From NCBI RefSeq assembly GCF_003269425.1, contig NZ_CP030104.1:3691001-3755000 (forward strand): a DNA stretch of 64,000 bases, in the 5' to 3' direction. Made by a program: the position numbers and the translations under genes. Positions 1 through 7,695 of this stretch are shown in pieces; position 1 is the first letter of the stretch; each line of letters opens with the position of its first letter. This DNA comes from Flagellimonas maritima (lineage in GTDB: Bacteria > Bacteroidota > Bacteroidia > Flavobacteriales > Flavobacteriaceae). A model generated the notes under the pieces. It was not told the DNA's origin. It was given only the letters and a program-made list of their open reading frames with translations, and did not search any database.

Positions 1-1
1 T

Positions 2-400
2 TTTAAGAAAGGGGCAACCATATCTGCGGCCATGGGAGGATGCCAAGCAGAAATTGGAGTTTCGTCATCCATGGCCGCTGGAGCCTTGACCGAGCTATTG
101 GGCGGTACACCCGAACAGGTTTTGGTGGCCGCAGAAATTGCAATGGAACACCATTTGGGCTTAACCTGCGACCCCATCGGAGGGTTGGTGCAAGTTCCCT
201 GTATCGAGCGTAATTCCATGGGAGCCATAAAAGCCATAAATGCTGCCGAACTTGCTTTAGAGACCGACCCCAAAGATGTAAAAGTGCCTTTTGACAAAGT
301 GGTAAATACCATGTGGGAAACTGCAAAGGATATGAGCTCAAAATATAAGGAAACCTCTGAGGGGGGACTGGCTGTGGGTGTATTTTTAAGTGATTGCTAA
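2..400 (+). CDS. sdaA: L-serine ammonia-lyase (L-serine dehydratase), C-terminal part
   Basis: Last 132 residues of an iron-sulfur L-serine dehydratase, which deaminates L-serine to pyruvate and ammonia in the cytoplasm; the 5' end lies outside the window. The open frame runs from the first bases without a start, and the fragment has the family blocks [16 protein letters not shown] and [10 protein letters not shown]. The three cysteines (14, 56 and 67 of the fragment) match the cluster-ligand positions of the bacterial enzyme. The protein ends in Cys (FLSDC-stop); a C-terminal cysteine reaching the active-site cluster is known from the Legionella enzyme. The next gene is about 100 bases away on the same strand with no clear terminator. 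Identity is sure; the subtype (single chain or separate alpha chain) cannot be judged. Confidence 0.93.
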   Translation, partial: FKKGATISAAMGGCQAEIGVSSSMAAGALTELLGGTPEQVLVAAEIAMEHHLGLTCDPIGGLVQVPCIERNSMGAIKAINAAELALETDPKDVKVPFDKVVNTMWETAKDMSSKYKETSEGGLAVGVFLSDC

Positions 401-503
401 ATTTATAATTATCACTTCTAAAACAAAATATGGTGAAAACGTCGCACGATTTTGAAAATTCTGTACATATTCAAATCTCAAGAAACTCTAAGCAATTAAG
501 AAA

Positions 504-929
504 TTGACAAAAAAAATCGGCATCGGGTTATTTCTTTTGGTTTTTGCTTCTTGTAAATTTTCAAACACGCTAGAATCGGATAAAAAGCTATCAACAAAAA
601 TAGAAACAGCTTTTGTGGCTAAGGATAAAAAAGTCGACTTTTCCCAATTTGATGGTTTTAATTGGAATCAATTATTGATTCTTGGACCTTACTTGGCAGT
701 TGGTCACATTGAAAAAGGACTGGGATTGGATTTAAGTAACATCAAAGAAAATGGAATCGAGTATAGCGACGCATTCAATTTATTGATATTTATTGAAAAT
801 GGGAAATCCATCAAAATTTCTGAAGTTTCTCGAAGCATTGGAGACTTTACTCCAATAGGAATTTTGATTGATAAAAATGAAGCAATATTCCAGAAAACAG
901 CGAATGGGAAAATCACGTTGGTAAAATAA
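504..929 (+). CDS. Hypothetical lipoprotein
   Basis: A 141-residue protein I do not recognise. The N-terminus is a lipoprotein signal (MTKKIGIGLFLLVFASC, Cys17), followed by a small soluble domain without obvious motifs. The start is TTG at 504; no ATG gives the signal peptide, and an A-rich run follows the start. The region holding LSNIKENGIEYSDAFNLLIF and the ending EAIFQKTANGKITLV suggest a mixed alpha/beta periplasmic domain, but no family can be named. It opens a group of small lipoprotein genes on the plus strand (504-3845), each with its own spacing, so it is probably not in a tight operon. Confidence 0.7.
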   Translation: MTKKIGIGLFLLVFASCKFSNTLESDKKLSTKIETAFVAKDKKVDFSQFDGFNWNQLLILGPYLAVGHIEKGLGLDLSNIKENGIEYSDAFNLLIFIENGKSIKISEVSRSIGDFTPIGILIDKNEAIFQKTANGKITLVK

Positions 930-990
930 AATGTGTAATTCAGTTAATTTTTACAAAAACACTTCACGATTTTAGTTGCCACTGAAATAT

Positions 991-2106
991 ATGAAAAGAA
1001 CTCTTGTAAGATATCGGAACAGTAAACTTAGAAGGTTGATAAGAAAGCATGAAAAATATGCTCCCGTACTTTTCTTCATTGGTGGTTTTATTTTCGATTC
1101 ATTGACCCTGGGGCGTATTGACAGATTGTACGATCTTATAGTCCTCTGCTTGCACATGACCGCACTGACCATTATGCTATATATCTACAATCTCGTGGAT
1201 GATGGAAAATGGAAAAATTCGATTATTGGACGGTATGATGAATATTTGCCTTTGGCGATTCAGTTTTTCTTCGGAGGACTTTCAAGTGCATACGTCATTT
1301 ATTTCTCTAGGAGTGTTTCCCTCTCAAAAACCGTATCATTCTTTGTAATTCTTGTTCTGTTGCTTTTTGCCAATGAATTTTTGAAGAAACGTATATCCAA
1401 TAAGTATTTGCAATTTGGGGTATATTTCTTTATCAATTTTACCTTTTTTGCTTTTATGGTACCTGTGTTCATAAAAGAAATGAATACAAATATTTTTTTA
1501 ATATCAGGAGCTGTCAGTTTGGTCAGCACTTTAATTTTAATAGTTTTTATCTATCTCAAAAGCCCTAGTACGCGGGCAGAAGTAGGCTTGGGCAAATTGA
1601 TTGGAATTGTATTTTCTATCTATATTACAATCAATCTTTTTTATCTGTTCAGGTTGATACCGCCTGTTCCACTGGCTCTTGAAAATGGTATTGTAGCTCA
1701 TGACATAAAGCTTGAAAATAACAATTATATCGTTTCCTACGAAGCGGATGGTTCTCATATATTTTGGAGAAGACATCGATTAAAATTTATTTATAAACCC
1801 GAAGAAAGTGTCTATGTGTTCTCTTCGATTTTTGCCCCTACAGACATTGAAAAATCGATATTGCACAGATGGAAATGGTATGACCCAAATACAAACGATT
1901 GGAAAATTGTTGAGGATATTGGATATGATATTGTTGGAGGAAGGGACGGAGGATATCGTGGTTATACGTTTAAAAACAACGTGAAGAAAGGCACTTGGAG
2001 AGTTGAGGTAATTACAGAAGAAGAATTGGTTCTTGGAGTGATTAATTTTGAAATTGTGATCAATCCGTCACTAAATCCGAAAAATATTGTTGAAAAGAAA
2101 TTTTAA
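991..2106 (+). CDS. Multi-pass membrane protein with C-terminal DUF2914 domain
   Basis: A 371-residue protein from ATG 991 (an in-frame TTG at 976 is less likely). About seven hydrophobic segments cover roughly residues 25-235 (for example VLFFIGGFIFDSL, VSFFVILVLLLFA and YFFINFTFFAFMVPVFI). A soluble C-terminal domain follows, with the DUF2914 pattern: HRWKWYDP, a glycine-rich stretch around GGRDGGYRGYT and GTWRVEVITEE ending in VINFEIV. The function of DUF2914 proteins is unknown; the tail probably lies in the periplasm as a small beta domain. It is followed by a 165-base AT-rich gap before the next lipoprotein gene. Confidence 0.78.
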   Translation: MKRTLVRYRNSKLRRLIRKHEKYAPVLFFIGGFIFDSLTLGRIDRLYDLIVLCLHMTALTIMLYIYNLVDDGKWKNSIIGRYDEYLPLAIQFFFGGLSSAYVIYFSRSVSLSKTVSFFVILVLLLFANEFLKKRISNKYLQFGVYFFINFTFFAFMVPVFIKEMNTNIFLISGAVSLVSTLILIVFIYLKSPSTRAEVGLGKLIGIVFSIYITINLFYLFRLIPPVPLALENGIVAHDIKLENNNYIVSYEADGSHIFWRRHRLKFIYKPEESVYVFSSIFAPTDIEKSILHRWKWYDPNTNDWKIVEDIGYDIVGGRDGGYRGYTFKNNVKKGTWRVEVITEEELVLGVINFEIVINPSLNPKNIVEKKF

Positions 2107-2271
2107 AAGTGTGCATCCCATCATTTTACTATGATTTACATTGAAAGATTTAAATTTAATGCCACAAATTATTTTGAAACTATACATTTAACGCAATACC
2201 CTCAACTAAAAGTACGGTTCACTCATTTTACGTTTTTTGCAATTTACTATTAGCATATGTTTGAAGAAAAA

Positions 2272-3075
2272 ATGAAAAATACAGCAATACTCTCTATTTT
2301 ATTTCTGATCGGTGCTTGCAAAAAAACCATAAAGAACGAATCGATATCAACTTCAAACTCGATAAAAACAACGATTGAAAAACCCACCTTGAGCGGGCAT
2401 TGGGAATTATTAAAAGTTAACGACACTTTGTTTGATATAGGTCCAATATATGGTAAAGGTCAAACACAACCTAGATTAACGATCGATACGGAAAAAGGTT
2501 TTATTGGGGGCTTTTCCGGATGCAATGGTTTTGGCGGTGATGCAGTTTTTGGTGAAAATACGATTACGTTGAAGGAATCCGTTTTTACCAATCAGCTTTT
2601 TTGCGGTGACAGCAAATGGGAAGATGATTTTTATGATAGAATTGAAAATATTCAAAATTATACTTTTGAAAATACCAACTTAAAAATTGTGGGCAATGAT
2701 GGTAGAACCATGGAATTTAAACAAAAGATTTATCATCCATTGGAAAATCATTCATGGGAACTCACCCATGTCAATGATTCTGCATTCGTCACAAATAATA
2801 AGGTAAAGCGAAAACCAGTCATAAAATTCAATTTTGATAAGAACATGATAACCGGTTTTACGGGATGTAACGGATTTAGTATGAGCGTTTTGTTTCAGGG
2901 TAACGGTTACAAAACGATTAAAGAACCCTTTGTGACCAAAAGAAATTGTGATAAAAGTTGGTCTAAAACGTTTTTTGGTATTTTAAAAAACAATCAGAAT
3001 TTTACTATACTTGATAATGTCGTTATCTTAACCGACACGAACGGGAGAACGCTTCGATTCAAGAAAGAAAAGTGA
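2272..3075 (+). CDS. META-domain lipoprotein with two tandem META domains
   Basis: A 267-residue lipoprotein. ATG 2272 gives a clean signal (MKNTAILSILFLIGACKK); an in-frame ATG at 2257 adds five charged residues. Two META/HslJ-like domains follow. Each starts near a W-E-L core (GHWELLKVND, HSWELTHVND) and contains the family signature, FSGCNGFGG in the first and FTGCNGFSM in the second; each ends with a G-R-T segment (NDGRTMEFK, TNGRTLRFK). E. coli HslJ, a heat-shock outer-membrane lipoprotein linked to novobiocin resistance, has a single such domain. The duplication is visible by eye. The role here is unknown, probably envelope stress or surface exposure. Confidence 0.83.
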   Translation: MKNTAILSILFLIGACKKTIKNESISTSNSIKTTIEKPTLSGHWELLKVNDTLFDIGPIYGKGQTQPRLTIDTEKGFIGGFSGCNGFGGDAVFGENTITLKESVFTNQLFCGDSKWEDDFYDRIENIQNYTFENTNLKIVGNDGRTMEFKQKIYHPLENHSWELTHVNDSAFVTNNKVKRKPVIKFNFDKNMITGFTGCNGFSMSVLFQGNGYKTIKEPFVTKRNCDKSWSKTFFGILKNNQNFTILDNVVILTDTNGRTLRFKKEK

Positions 3076-3125
3076 TGGAATACCAAAAATAATTGGAAGC
3101 AAAATATATTCAAATACAAACCAAC

Positions 3126-3845
3126 ATGAAATTATCAATAACTGGATTACTGCTTTTTTTTCTCATTGGATGTAGCGAAAAAACCAAAGTTGATGATCAA
3201 TCAATTTTAGAAAAGACCATTGCGGTCCATGATTCTCTAGACACTTGGCAAACAGCTACGCTGAACTTACACATACAAGAACCTAGAGTTTCCAATCCTT
3301 CCCGCTATTCCATTCTAAAACTGGACAACGAGAACAACACTTTTGAGCTCTCTAGAAATAGGGATGAGCATATTTCAAAACATATTATTGAAAGTAATGG
3401 AAATAGTTCTGTTTTGCTGGATGGAAAAGTAGAAACGGATACAACGTTGATTCAAAAATATAGACTGGATGCTTCAAGAAGTATTGGTTACAAAAACTTT
3501 TACAAACTACTCTATGGGCTACCAATGTCTCTTGAGGAAGCTATGAAAGAGGTCGTAAGCACTTCTGATATTTTATTCAACAATGAGAATTGTTACAGCA
3601 TCGAAATTGAGCTAAAAGAAGCTATTATTTCAAAATTTTGGAACATTTATGTTTCAAAAAATGATATGACCCTAAAGGGCGTGGATATTGTTTTCCCGGA
3701 TGATCCTGAAAAAGGTGATAGAATCTATTTTGATGGAACAATCAATATAGATGGACTCAAAATTCCAAGAATACGCCACTGGCATGAGCTTAAAGACGAC
3801 ACATATTCAGGTTCGGATTTGATTATAAAGGAAATTCAGGAATAA
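3126..3845 (+). CDS. Putative lipoprotein, DUF6503-like
   Basis: A 239-residue protein from ATG 3126, which gives a lipoprotein signal (MKLSITGLLLFFLIGC); the frame is open upstream to TTG 3093. The layout, with ILEKTIAVHDSLDTWQTA near the start of the mature protein and later IYFDGTINIDGLKIPRIRHW, recalls the DUF6503 lipoproteins of Flavobacteriia, and the gene at 40538-41281 is a clearer member. No catalytic motif is visible. Genes of this type have sometimes been misnamed deoxyribose-phosphate aldolase; nothing here supports an aldolase. It ends 68 bases before the convergent umuC stop. Confidence 0.6.
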   Translation: MKLSITGLLLFFLIGCSEKTKVDDQSILEKTIAVHDSLDTWQTATLNLHIQEPRVSNPSRYSILKLDNENNTFELSRNRDEHISKHIIESNGNSSVLLDGKVETDTTLIQKYRLDASRSIGYKNFYKLLYGLPMSLEEAMKEVVSTSDILFNNENCYSIEIELKEAIISKFWNIYVSKNDMTLKGVDIVFPDDPEKGDRIYFDGTINIDGLKIPRIRHWHELKDDTYSGSDLIIKEIQE

Positions 3846-3912
3846 CTATTGGTTTCTCGGTTACCGAAATTTTTGTTGGGATTTTCTATTTTACAAAATC
3901 TATGCAAGAAAA

Positions 3913-5193
3913 TTATGCCTTTGGTTTGCATTTCCCTACAGTTAAAAGTTCGTTCCATTGCGTAGTATATCGCGGGCTTCGTTCTTCTTTTATCAATTCC
4001 CACTGTTTCATGCGTTTGCCCAACGTACTTGAACGCACTTTGGCCTTTCCAAACTTTGCGTTGAGTTTGTCCACGGTTTTGGACAATACAGAAAGGCTGT
4101 TAAGATTTGGTCGAAATAGATTGCCCTGCACCTCGTTCTCAGGTACGATTCCCGTAACGTCTACACCAACTTTTTTATAGCGATATCCTAGCTTAAAAAT
4201 CTTTCTTAATGCCTTATTGGCCTCTTTTATTAGAATAAATGTGCTATTGGTGGGAACTTCCAGTTTTAGCGTAATACGATTGGCATATTGTTTATCATAG
4301 TCACTGTGATAATTGGTCGTAAGAAAAATGGTGAGTTGGCTGGCACAGGTTCCTTGGGCTCTCAATACTTCGGCCACCTCTGTTATATAAAATGCACAGG
4401 CCTCCTCTATAAGCCCAAGGTCGGTCAGCTTTTTTCCAAAAGACTTTGCAGTACCGATTCCTTTTTTCTTCTTGGGCTCCATTACCATTTCAATAGCTTT
4501 TTCCCCATTCAGTTCACGCCAAAGACGCTCGCCTACAACGGTCATCTCCTTACGTACCCATGCTAGCGGCAACCGGGTAAAATCATGCGCATCATGGACA
4601 TTTATGGATTTTAGTCGCTTGGCATGCTGTTTTCCTATGCCCCATACATCATCGATTGTACACCACTTGAGCAATTCTTCTTCACTTTGCTCGGAATCCA
4701 CCACACAGACATGTTGTAAATCAGGTAATTTTTTAGCCATACGGTTGGCAACTTTGGCCAATACTTTGGTCCGTGCTATTCCCACGCCCACGGGCAGGCC
4801 TGTATACTGGAGAATTGTGTCCTTGATTTTATGCCCATGGGCTTCAAGCTCATCTCTTGGAACAGTACTCAAATCCAAAAACGACTCATCAATACTGTAT
4901 ACTTCGACCTTTGGGGAAAAGGTCTTCAAAATGTTTATTACACGCTGGGACATTTCTCCATACAACGTGTAGTTGGAAGAAAAAAAATTGACCCCATTGG
5001 TCAATAACTGGTTCTTTATTTTAAAGATAGGTTCGTACATGGGTATATGTGTCATAGCTTTTGCTTCCTTGTTGGCTGCAATCACGCATCCATCATTATT
5101 GCTCAATACTACAATGGGTTTACCTTTTAGGTCTGGACGAAAAACCGCTTCACATGATGCATAAAAACTGTTGCAGTCAACTAGCGCTACCAT
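3913..5193 (-). CDS. umuC: DNA polymerase V catalytic subunit UmuC (Y-family)
   Basis: A 426-residue translesion DNA polymerase. Y-family catalytic acids are intact: Asp6 in MVALVDCNSFYASCE, and Asp102/Glu103 in YSIDESFLDLS. The helix-hairpin region (IDDVWGIGKQHAKRL) and little-finger region follow, and VQGNLF near residue 360 resembles the beta-clamp motif QLxLF at the same place in E. coli UmuC. The ATG at 5193 overlaps the last base of the umuD stop (TAATG), so the two are translationally coupled. The polymerase looks functional although its UmuD partner lacks protease residues. Length and motifs fit UmuC rather than DinB. Confidence 0.97.
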   Translation of the reverse strand: MVALVDCNSFYASCEAVFRPDLKGKPIVVLSNNDGCVIAANKEAKAMTHIPMYEPIFKIKNQLLTNGVNFFSSNYTLYGEMSQRVINILKTFSPKVEVYSIDESFLDLSTVPRDELEAHGHKIKDTILQYTGLPVGVGIARTKVLAKVANRMAKKLPDLQHVCVVDSEQSEEELLKWCTIDDVWGIGKQHAKRLKSINVHDAHDFTRLPLAWVRKEMTVVGERLWRELNGEKAIEMVMEPKKKKGIGTAKSFGKKLTDLGLIEEACAFYITEVAEVLRAQGTCASQLTIFLTTNYHSDYDKQYANRITLKLEVPTNSTFILIKEANKALRKIFKLGYRYKKVGVDVTGIVPENEVQGNLFRPNLNSLSVLSKTVDKLNAKFGKAKVRSSTLGKRMKQWELIKEERSPRYTTQWNELLTVGKCKPKA

Positions 5194-5558
5194 TAGGTTC
5201 TATGGATTATATAAGTGACCGTTCCCCATATGGAAATTGAACTATCTCTCGGTTCGTCCTGCAAGCGTATTAATTCAAATTCCCCATCAATAATGGCCAA
5301 TATTAAAGTATTCCTTTTTACAGGTAGAGAACGATCCACGATTAGCACATCATTATGATCAACGTGAAGGTTCAAAAACTGTCTTCCCTTCACTCTTATA
5401 AAAAATGTTGCATCACTGTTTAAAACAAGTTCTTGGTGCAAGTTTATTGTTGGTTCCAAGTAATGGGTCGCAGGACTTGGAAAGCCTGTTTGTTTGGATA
5501 CTTCGGGAGCATGCCTGTGATCGACCTTTTCAATTTTGCCGTGCTTGATGATTTCCAT
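5193..5558 (-). CDS. umuD: UmuD-like polymerase V accessory protein lacking the Ser-Lys protease dyad
   Basis: A 121-residue S24/LexA-fold protein upstream of umuC. ATG 5558 is preferred over TTG 5564 because it makes numbering run level with E. coli UmuD. Family landmarks are clear: TGFPSPATHYLE (cleavage region), a FFIRVKG strand, DVLIVDRSL and DGEFELIRLQ. The catalytic positions are all changed: the Cys24-Gly25 cleavage site is Thr24-Gly25, nucleophile Ser60 (GDSM in E. coli) is Gln60 in GRQF, and general base Lys97 is Ile97. It should therefore be unable to cut itself in the known way. The reading frame is intact and coupled to umuC (TAATG), arguing for a retained non-protease role such as binding UmuC. 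Confidence 0.88.
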   Translation of the reverse strand: MEIIKHGKIEKVDHRHAPEVSKQTGFPSPATHYLEPTINLHQELVLNSDATFFIRVKGRQFLNLHVDHNDVLIVDRSLPVKRNTLILAIIDGEFELIRLQDEPRDSSISIWGTVTYIIHRT

Positions 5559-5561
5559 GTT

Positions 5562-5569
5562 CAAATTTA
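5562..5569 (-). promoter_or_regulatory. Candidate -7 box of umuDC
   Basis: TAAATTTG on the minus strand fits the Bacteroidota -7 consensus TAnnTTTG. It lies 3 nt before the umuD ATG, so transcription would start at about the start codon (leaderless or nearly so). No TTG is found at the expected -33 distance, which makes the call weak; a regulated promoter with a poor -33 box is possible. Confidence 0.35.
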
Positions 5570-5601
5570 TGGATTAAATCCATTTAATTGGAATTATTCC
5601 A
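5569..5601. promoter_or_regulatory. Two related palindromes, candidate umuDC operators
   Basis: ATGGATTAAATCCAT (5569-5583, 7+1+7) and TGGAATTATTCCA (5589-5601, 6+1+6) are both perfect inverted repeats around a single central base. They share the form TGGAWTNAWTCCA, with centres 19 bp apart. The first abuts the candidate -7 box and the second covers the -33 region, the usual place for repressor sites. Neither resembles the E. coli LexA box. The binding protein is not known from the sequence. Confidence 0.5.
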
Positions 5602-5647
5602 TAAAATAATTTAATGAATTTAGAAATTATCCACATTTGAAGTTATA

Positions 5648-5664
5648 CTACTGAAAATCAGTAG
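5648..5664. repeat. Short perfect inverted repeat
   Basis: CTACTGA-AAA-TCAGTAG, a 7+3+7 inverted repeat in the 114-base gap between the NTF2-like gene stop (5673) and umuD. It lies 8 bases past that stop. There is no T-run behind it on the minus strand, so it would be a poor intrinsic terminator; it could be a protein-binding site or a weak RNA hairpin. Confidence 0.4.
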
Positions 5665-5672
5665 CGTAAAAA

Positions 5673-6152
5673 TTATCGCTCTTTACAGCCATCTTTGCCC
5701 TTAGTATCGATTAAATAGACAATTTTCCAATCACCTTCAAAATTTATCAGTTGGAATGAATTGATTCCACAATGGCTGAACTTGTCGTTCAGCCAAAATT
5801 CATAACCTACCCAAGCATTGGCCATGTTTCTATCGACCTGAATTGAAAACGATGTAAGTTTTTCCTCGTACTTTATACTGTCTGGAATAGTGATGATGGA
5901 TGTCATGAATTTTTCAAATTCACTGGTTTTGAACAACGTTTTCCCTTCTGGGCTCTTTGCTGTTGTCTGGAGTACAATTTTATCGACAACGGTACTTTTC
6001 ATTAGTAAGGAATCCTGTTTATGGAATCCTTCAAAAAAGGTTTCAATAACGTTCCGCACAGCCTGGCTATCGGTTTCCATAGAATTGGGGCCTTGAGCGT
6101 TTGCGTTGATGAAAGTGATTGATATCGTCAAAAAAAAGATTGCGCGCCCCAT
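5673..6152 (-). CDS. Exported NTF2-like (SnoaL/DUF4440-type) protein
   Basis: A 159-residue protein with an N-terminal signal peptide ending near INANAQG (about residue 20), followed by a cone-shaped NTF2-fold domain: an initial helix pair ([19 protein letters not shown]), a central [19 protein letters not shown] strand region and the closing pattern [18 protein letters not shown] typical of this superfamily. The fold is used for ligand binding or small-molecule catalysis, and no specific substrate can be read. It lies upstream of umuDC on the same strand but 114 bases away. The start is ATG 6152, divergent from panB. Confidence 0.75.
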   Translation of the reverse strand: MGRAIFFLTISITFINANAQGPNSMETDSQAVRNVIETFFEGFHKQDSLLMKSTVVDKIVLQTTAKSPEGKTLFKTSEFEKFMTSIITIPDSIKYEEKLTSFSIQVDRNMANAWVGYEFWLNDKFSHCGINSFQLINFEGDWKIVYLIDTKGKDGCKER

Positions 6153-6223
6153 ATTGTTATGTTTTGATTGCTACCCAAATTAAACAAATCTACTTACATT
6201 TAGGCAAGAAAAAATCAAACCAA

Positions 6224-7042
6224 ATGTCAATTGCCAAAAAAGAGTATAAAAGAATTACCGTAAAATCGTTGGTGGAAATGAAGCAGAACGGTGAGAAAAT
6301 TTCAATGTTGACCGCATACGATTACTCGATGGCCATCATAGTGGATTCTGCCAATGTGGATGTTATTTTGGTTGGAGATTCAGCCAGTAACGTTATCGCT
6401 GGTCATGAAACTACGCTACCGATCACTTTAGATCAGATGATTTACCATGCAAGTTCTGTGGTAAGAGCTGCAAAACGTGCATTGGTCGTTGTAGATATTC
6501 CTTTTGGCAGTTATCAAAGTGATTCCAAAGAAGCGTTGCGCTCGGCAATCCGTATTATGAAGGAGAGTGGTGCACATGCTGTAAAGGTTGAAGGCGGAGG
6601 AGAGATAAAAGAATCCGTTAAACGGATCATAGGAGCTGGCATCCCCGTTATGGGGCATTTAGGACTTACTCCCCAATCCATTTATAAGTTTGGTACCTAT
6701 ACAGTAAGGGCAAAAGAAAATCAAGAAGCACAAAAATTGAAGGAGGATGCCAAAATGTTGGAAAAACTGGGCTGTTTTGGAATTGTACTTGAAAAAATAC
6801 CGGCAAAGCTGGCCAAAGAAGTTGCGGAAAGTGTTTCCATTCCAATTATAGGCATAGGAGCTGGAAATAGTGTGGACGGACAGGTTCTTGTTGTTCATGA
6901 CCTATTGGGAATGACCCATGAATTCAATCCCCGTTTTTTGCGCAGGTACATGAATCTTTATGAAGAAATGGGCAATGCCATCTCGCGATATGTATATGAT
7001 GTTAAAAGCAAGGATTTTCCCAATGAAGAGGAGCAATATTAA
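6224..7042 (+). CDS. panB: 3-methyl-2-oxobutanoate hydroxymethyltransferase (ketopantoate hydroxymethyltransferase)
   Basis: A 272-residue enzyme of pantothenate synthesis that adds a hydroxymethyl group from methylene-tetrahydrofolate to 2-oxoisovalerate, giving ketopantoate. Family blocks are seen in order: [71 protein letters not shown] and [27 protein letters not shown] 6224 is preferred over the in-frame TTG 6119, since the family N-terminus lies there and the length matches (about 265-275). CoA synthesis is represented elsewhere in the window by coaE and coaBC. The next gene starts 14 bases downstream. Confidence 0.97.
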   Translation: MSIAKKEYKRITVKSLVEMKQNGEKISMLTAYDYSMAIIVDSANVDVILVGDSASNVIAGHETTLPITLDQMIYHASSVVRAAKRALVVVDIPFGSYQSDSKEALRSAIRIMKESGAHAVKVEGGGEIKESVKRIIGAGIPVMGHLGLTPQSIYKFGTYTVRAKENQEAQKLKEDAKMLEKLGCFGIVLEKIPAKLAKEVAESVSIPIIGIGAGNSVDGQVLVVHDLLGMTHEFNPRFLRRYMNLYEEMGNAISRYVYDVKSKDFPNEEEQY

Positions 7043-7056
7043 AGATTTATATAATA

Positions 7057-7695
7057 ATGAAAAAATCTTGGTTTTTTCTTTTGGTAGTATTTACGTTTCA
7101 GGTAATATATCCTCAAGATTTTCCGATAAACTTGCCGCCGAAAATTTCAAAAGGTCTAAAGGTTCTTTTTATTGGAAACAGTCTTACATACTCTAACAAT
7201 TTACCAAAGTTAGTGAAGAAAGAAATTCGTTCAAAAGGAATCAATCTAAAGACTGAAATGATTGCTTATCCAAATTATGCAATTGAAGACCATTGGAATG
7301 ATGGTAAAGTGCAAAAGTTGATTGCTAAAAATCATTATGATTTTGTAATTATTCAGCAAGGACCTTCATCACAAGAAGAAGGTAGAAACATGCTATTATC
7401 TTACGGGAAGAAATTGAAGCAACTCTGCGAATCAAAAAATTCCCAGTTGGTATATTTTATGGTGTGGCCTTCTAGGACATATTACCATACTTTTGATGAT
7501 GTCATAACAAATCATAGGGAAGCTGCACTAAAAAATGGAGCGTTACTATCTTCAGTTGGAGAGGAATGGAAAGGATATTTTGATGGGACTGGAGACTATT
7601 CTTATTATGCAAAGGATGGTTTTCATCCATCAATAAAAGGAAGCAAGGTCGCTGCAAAAATTATCAGTCAAACACTACTAAAAGTGAAAAAGTAA
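7057..7695 (+). CDS. Exported SGNH/GDSL-type hydrolase
   Basis: A 212-residue protein with a signal peptide (MKKSWFFLLVVFTFQVIYPQ) and an SGNH-hydrolase core. Block I is KVLFIGNSLTYSNNLP with the candidate nucleophile Ser in GNSLT; the strand DFVIIQQGPSSQ follows, then a C-terminal DGFHPSIKGS block with the Asp and His of the catalytic set (DxxHP). Such enzymes hydrolyse esters or O-acetyl groups, often on polysaccharides; the substrate here is unknown. It lies 14 bases after panB and its stop codon directly abuts the ATG of the pseudouridine synthase, so the three genes may share a transcript. Confidence 0.8.
   Translation: MKKSWFFLLVVFTFQVIYPQDFPINLPPKISKGLKVLFIGNSLTYSNNLPKLVKKEIRSKGINLKTEMIAYPNYAIEDHWNDGKVQKLIAKNHYDFVIIQQGPSSQEEGRNMLLSYGKKLKQLCESKNSQLVYFMVWPSRTYYHTFDDVITNHREAALKNGALLSSVGEEWKGYFDGTGDYSYYAKDGFHPSIKGSKVAAKIISQTLLKVKK

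Noticed and set aside
3857..3867. TCGGTTACCGA palindrome between the convergent lipoprotein and umuC stops
   Set aside because: The stem is only 5 bp with a 1-base centre and too short for a confident terminator or operator.
3902..4972. Several open frames on the plus strand opposite umuC
   Set aside because: They are shadows of the long, well-conserved umuC frame and have no family motifs or start signals.
5193..5558. UmuD change explained as a frameshift artefact
   Set aside because: Flanking blocks on both sides of positions 60 and 97 stay in frame and the numbering matches E. coli UmuD exactly, so substitutions explain it better.
6119..6223. Upstream extension of panB from TTG 6119
   Set aside because: The family N-terminus starts at ATG 6224, and the extension overlaps the divergent NTF2-like gene start.
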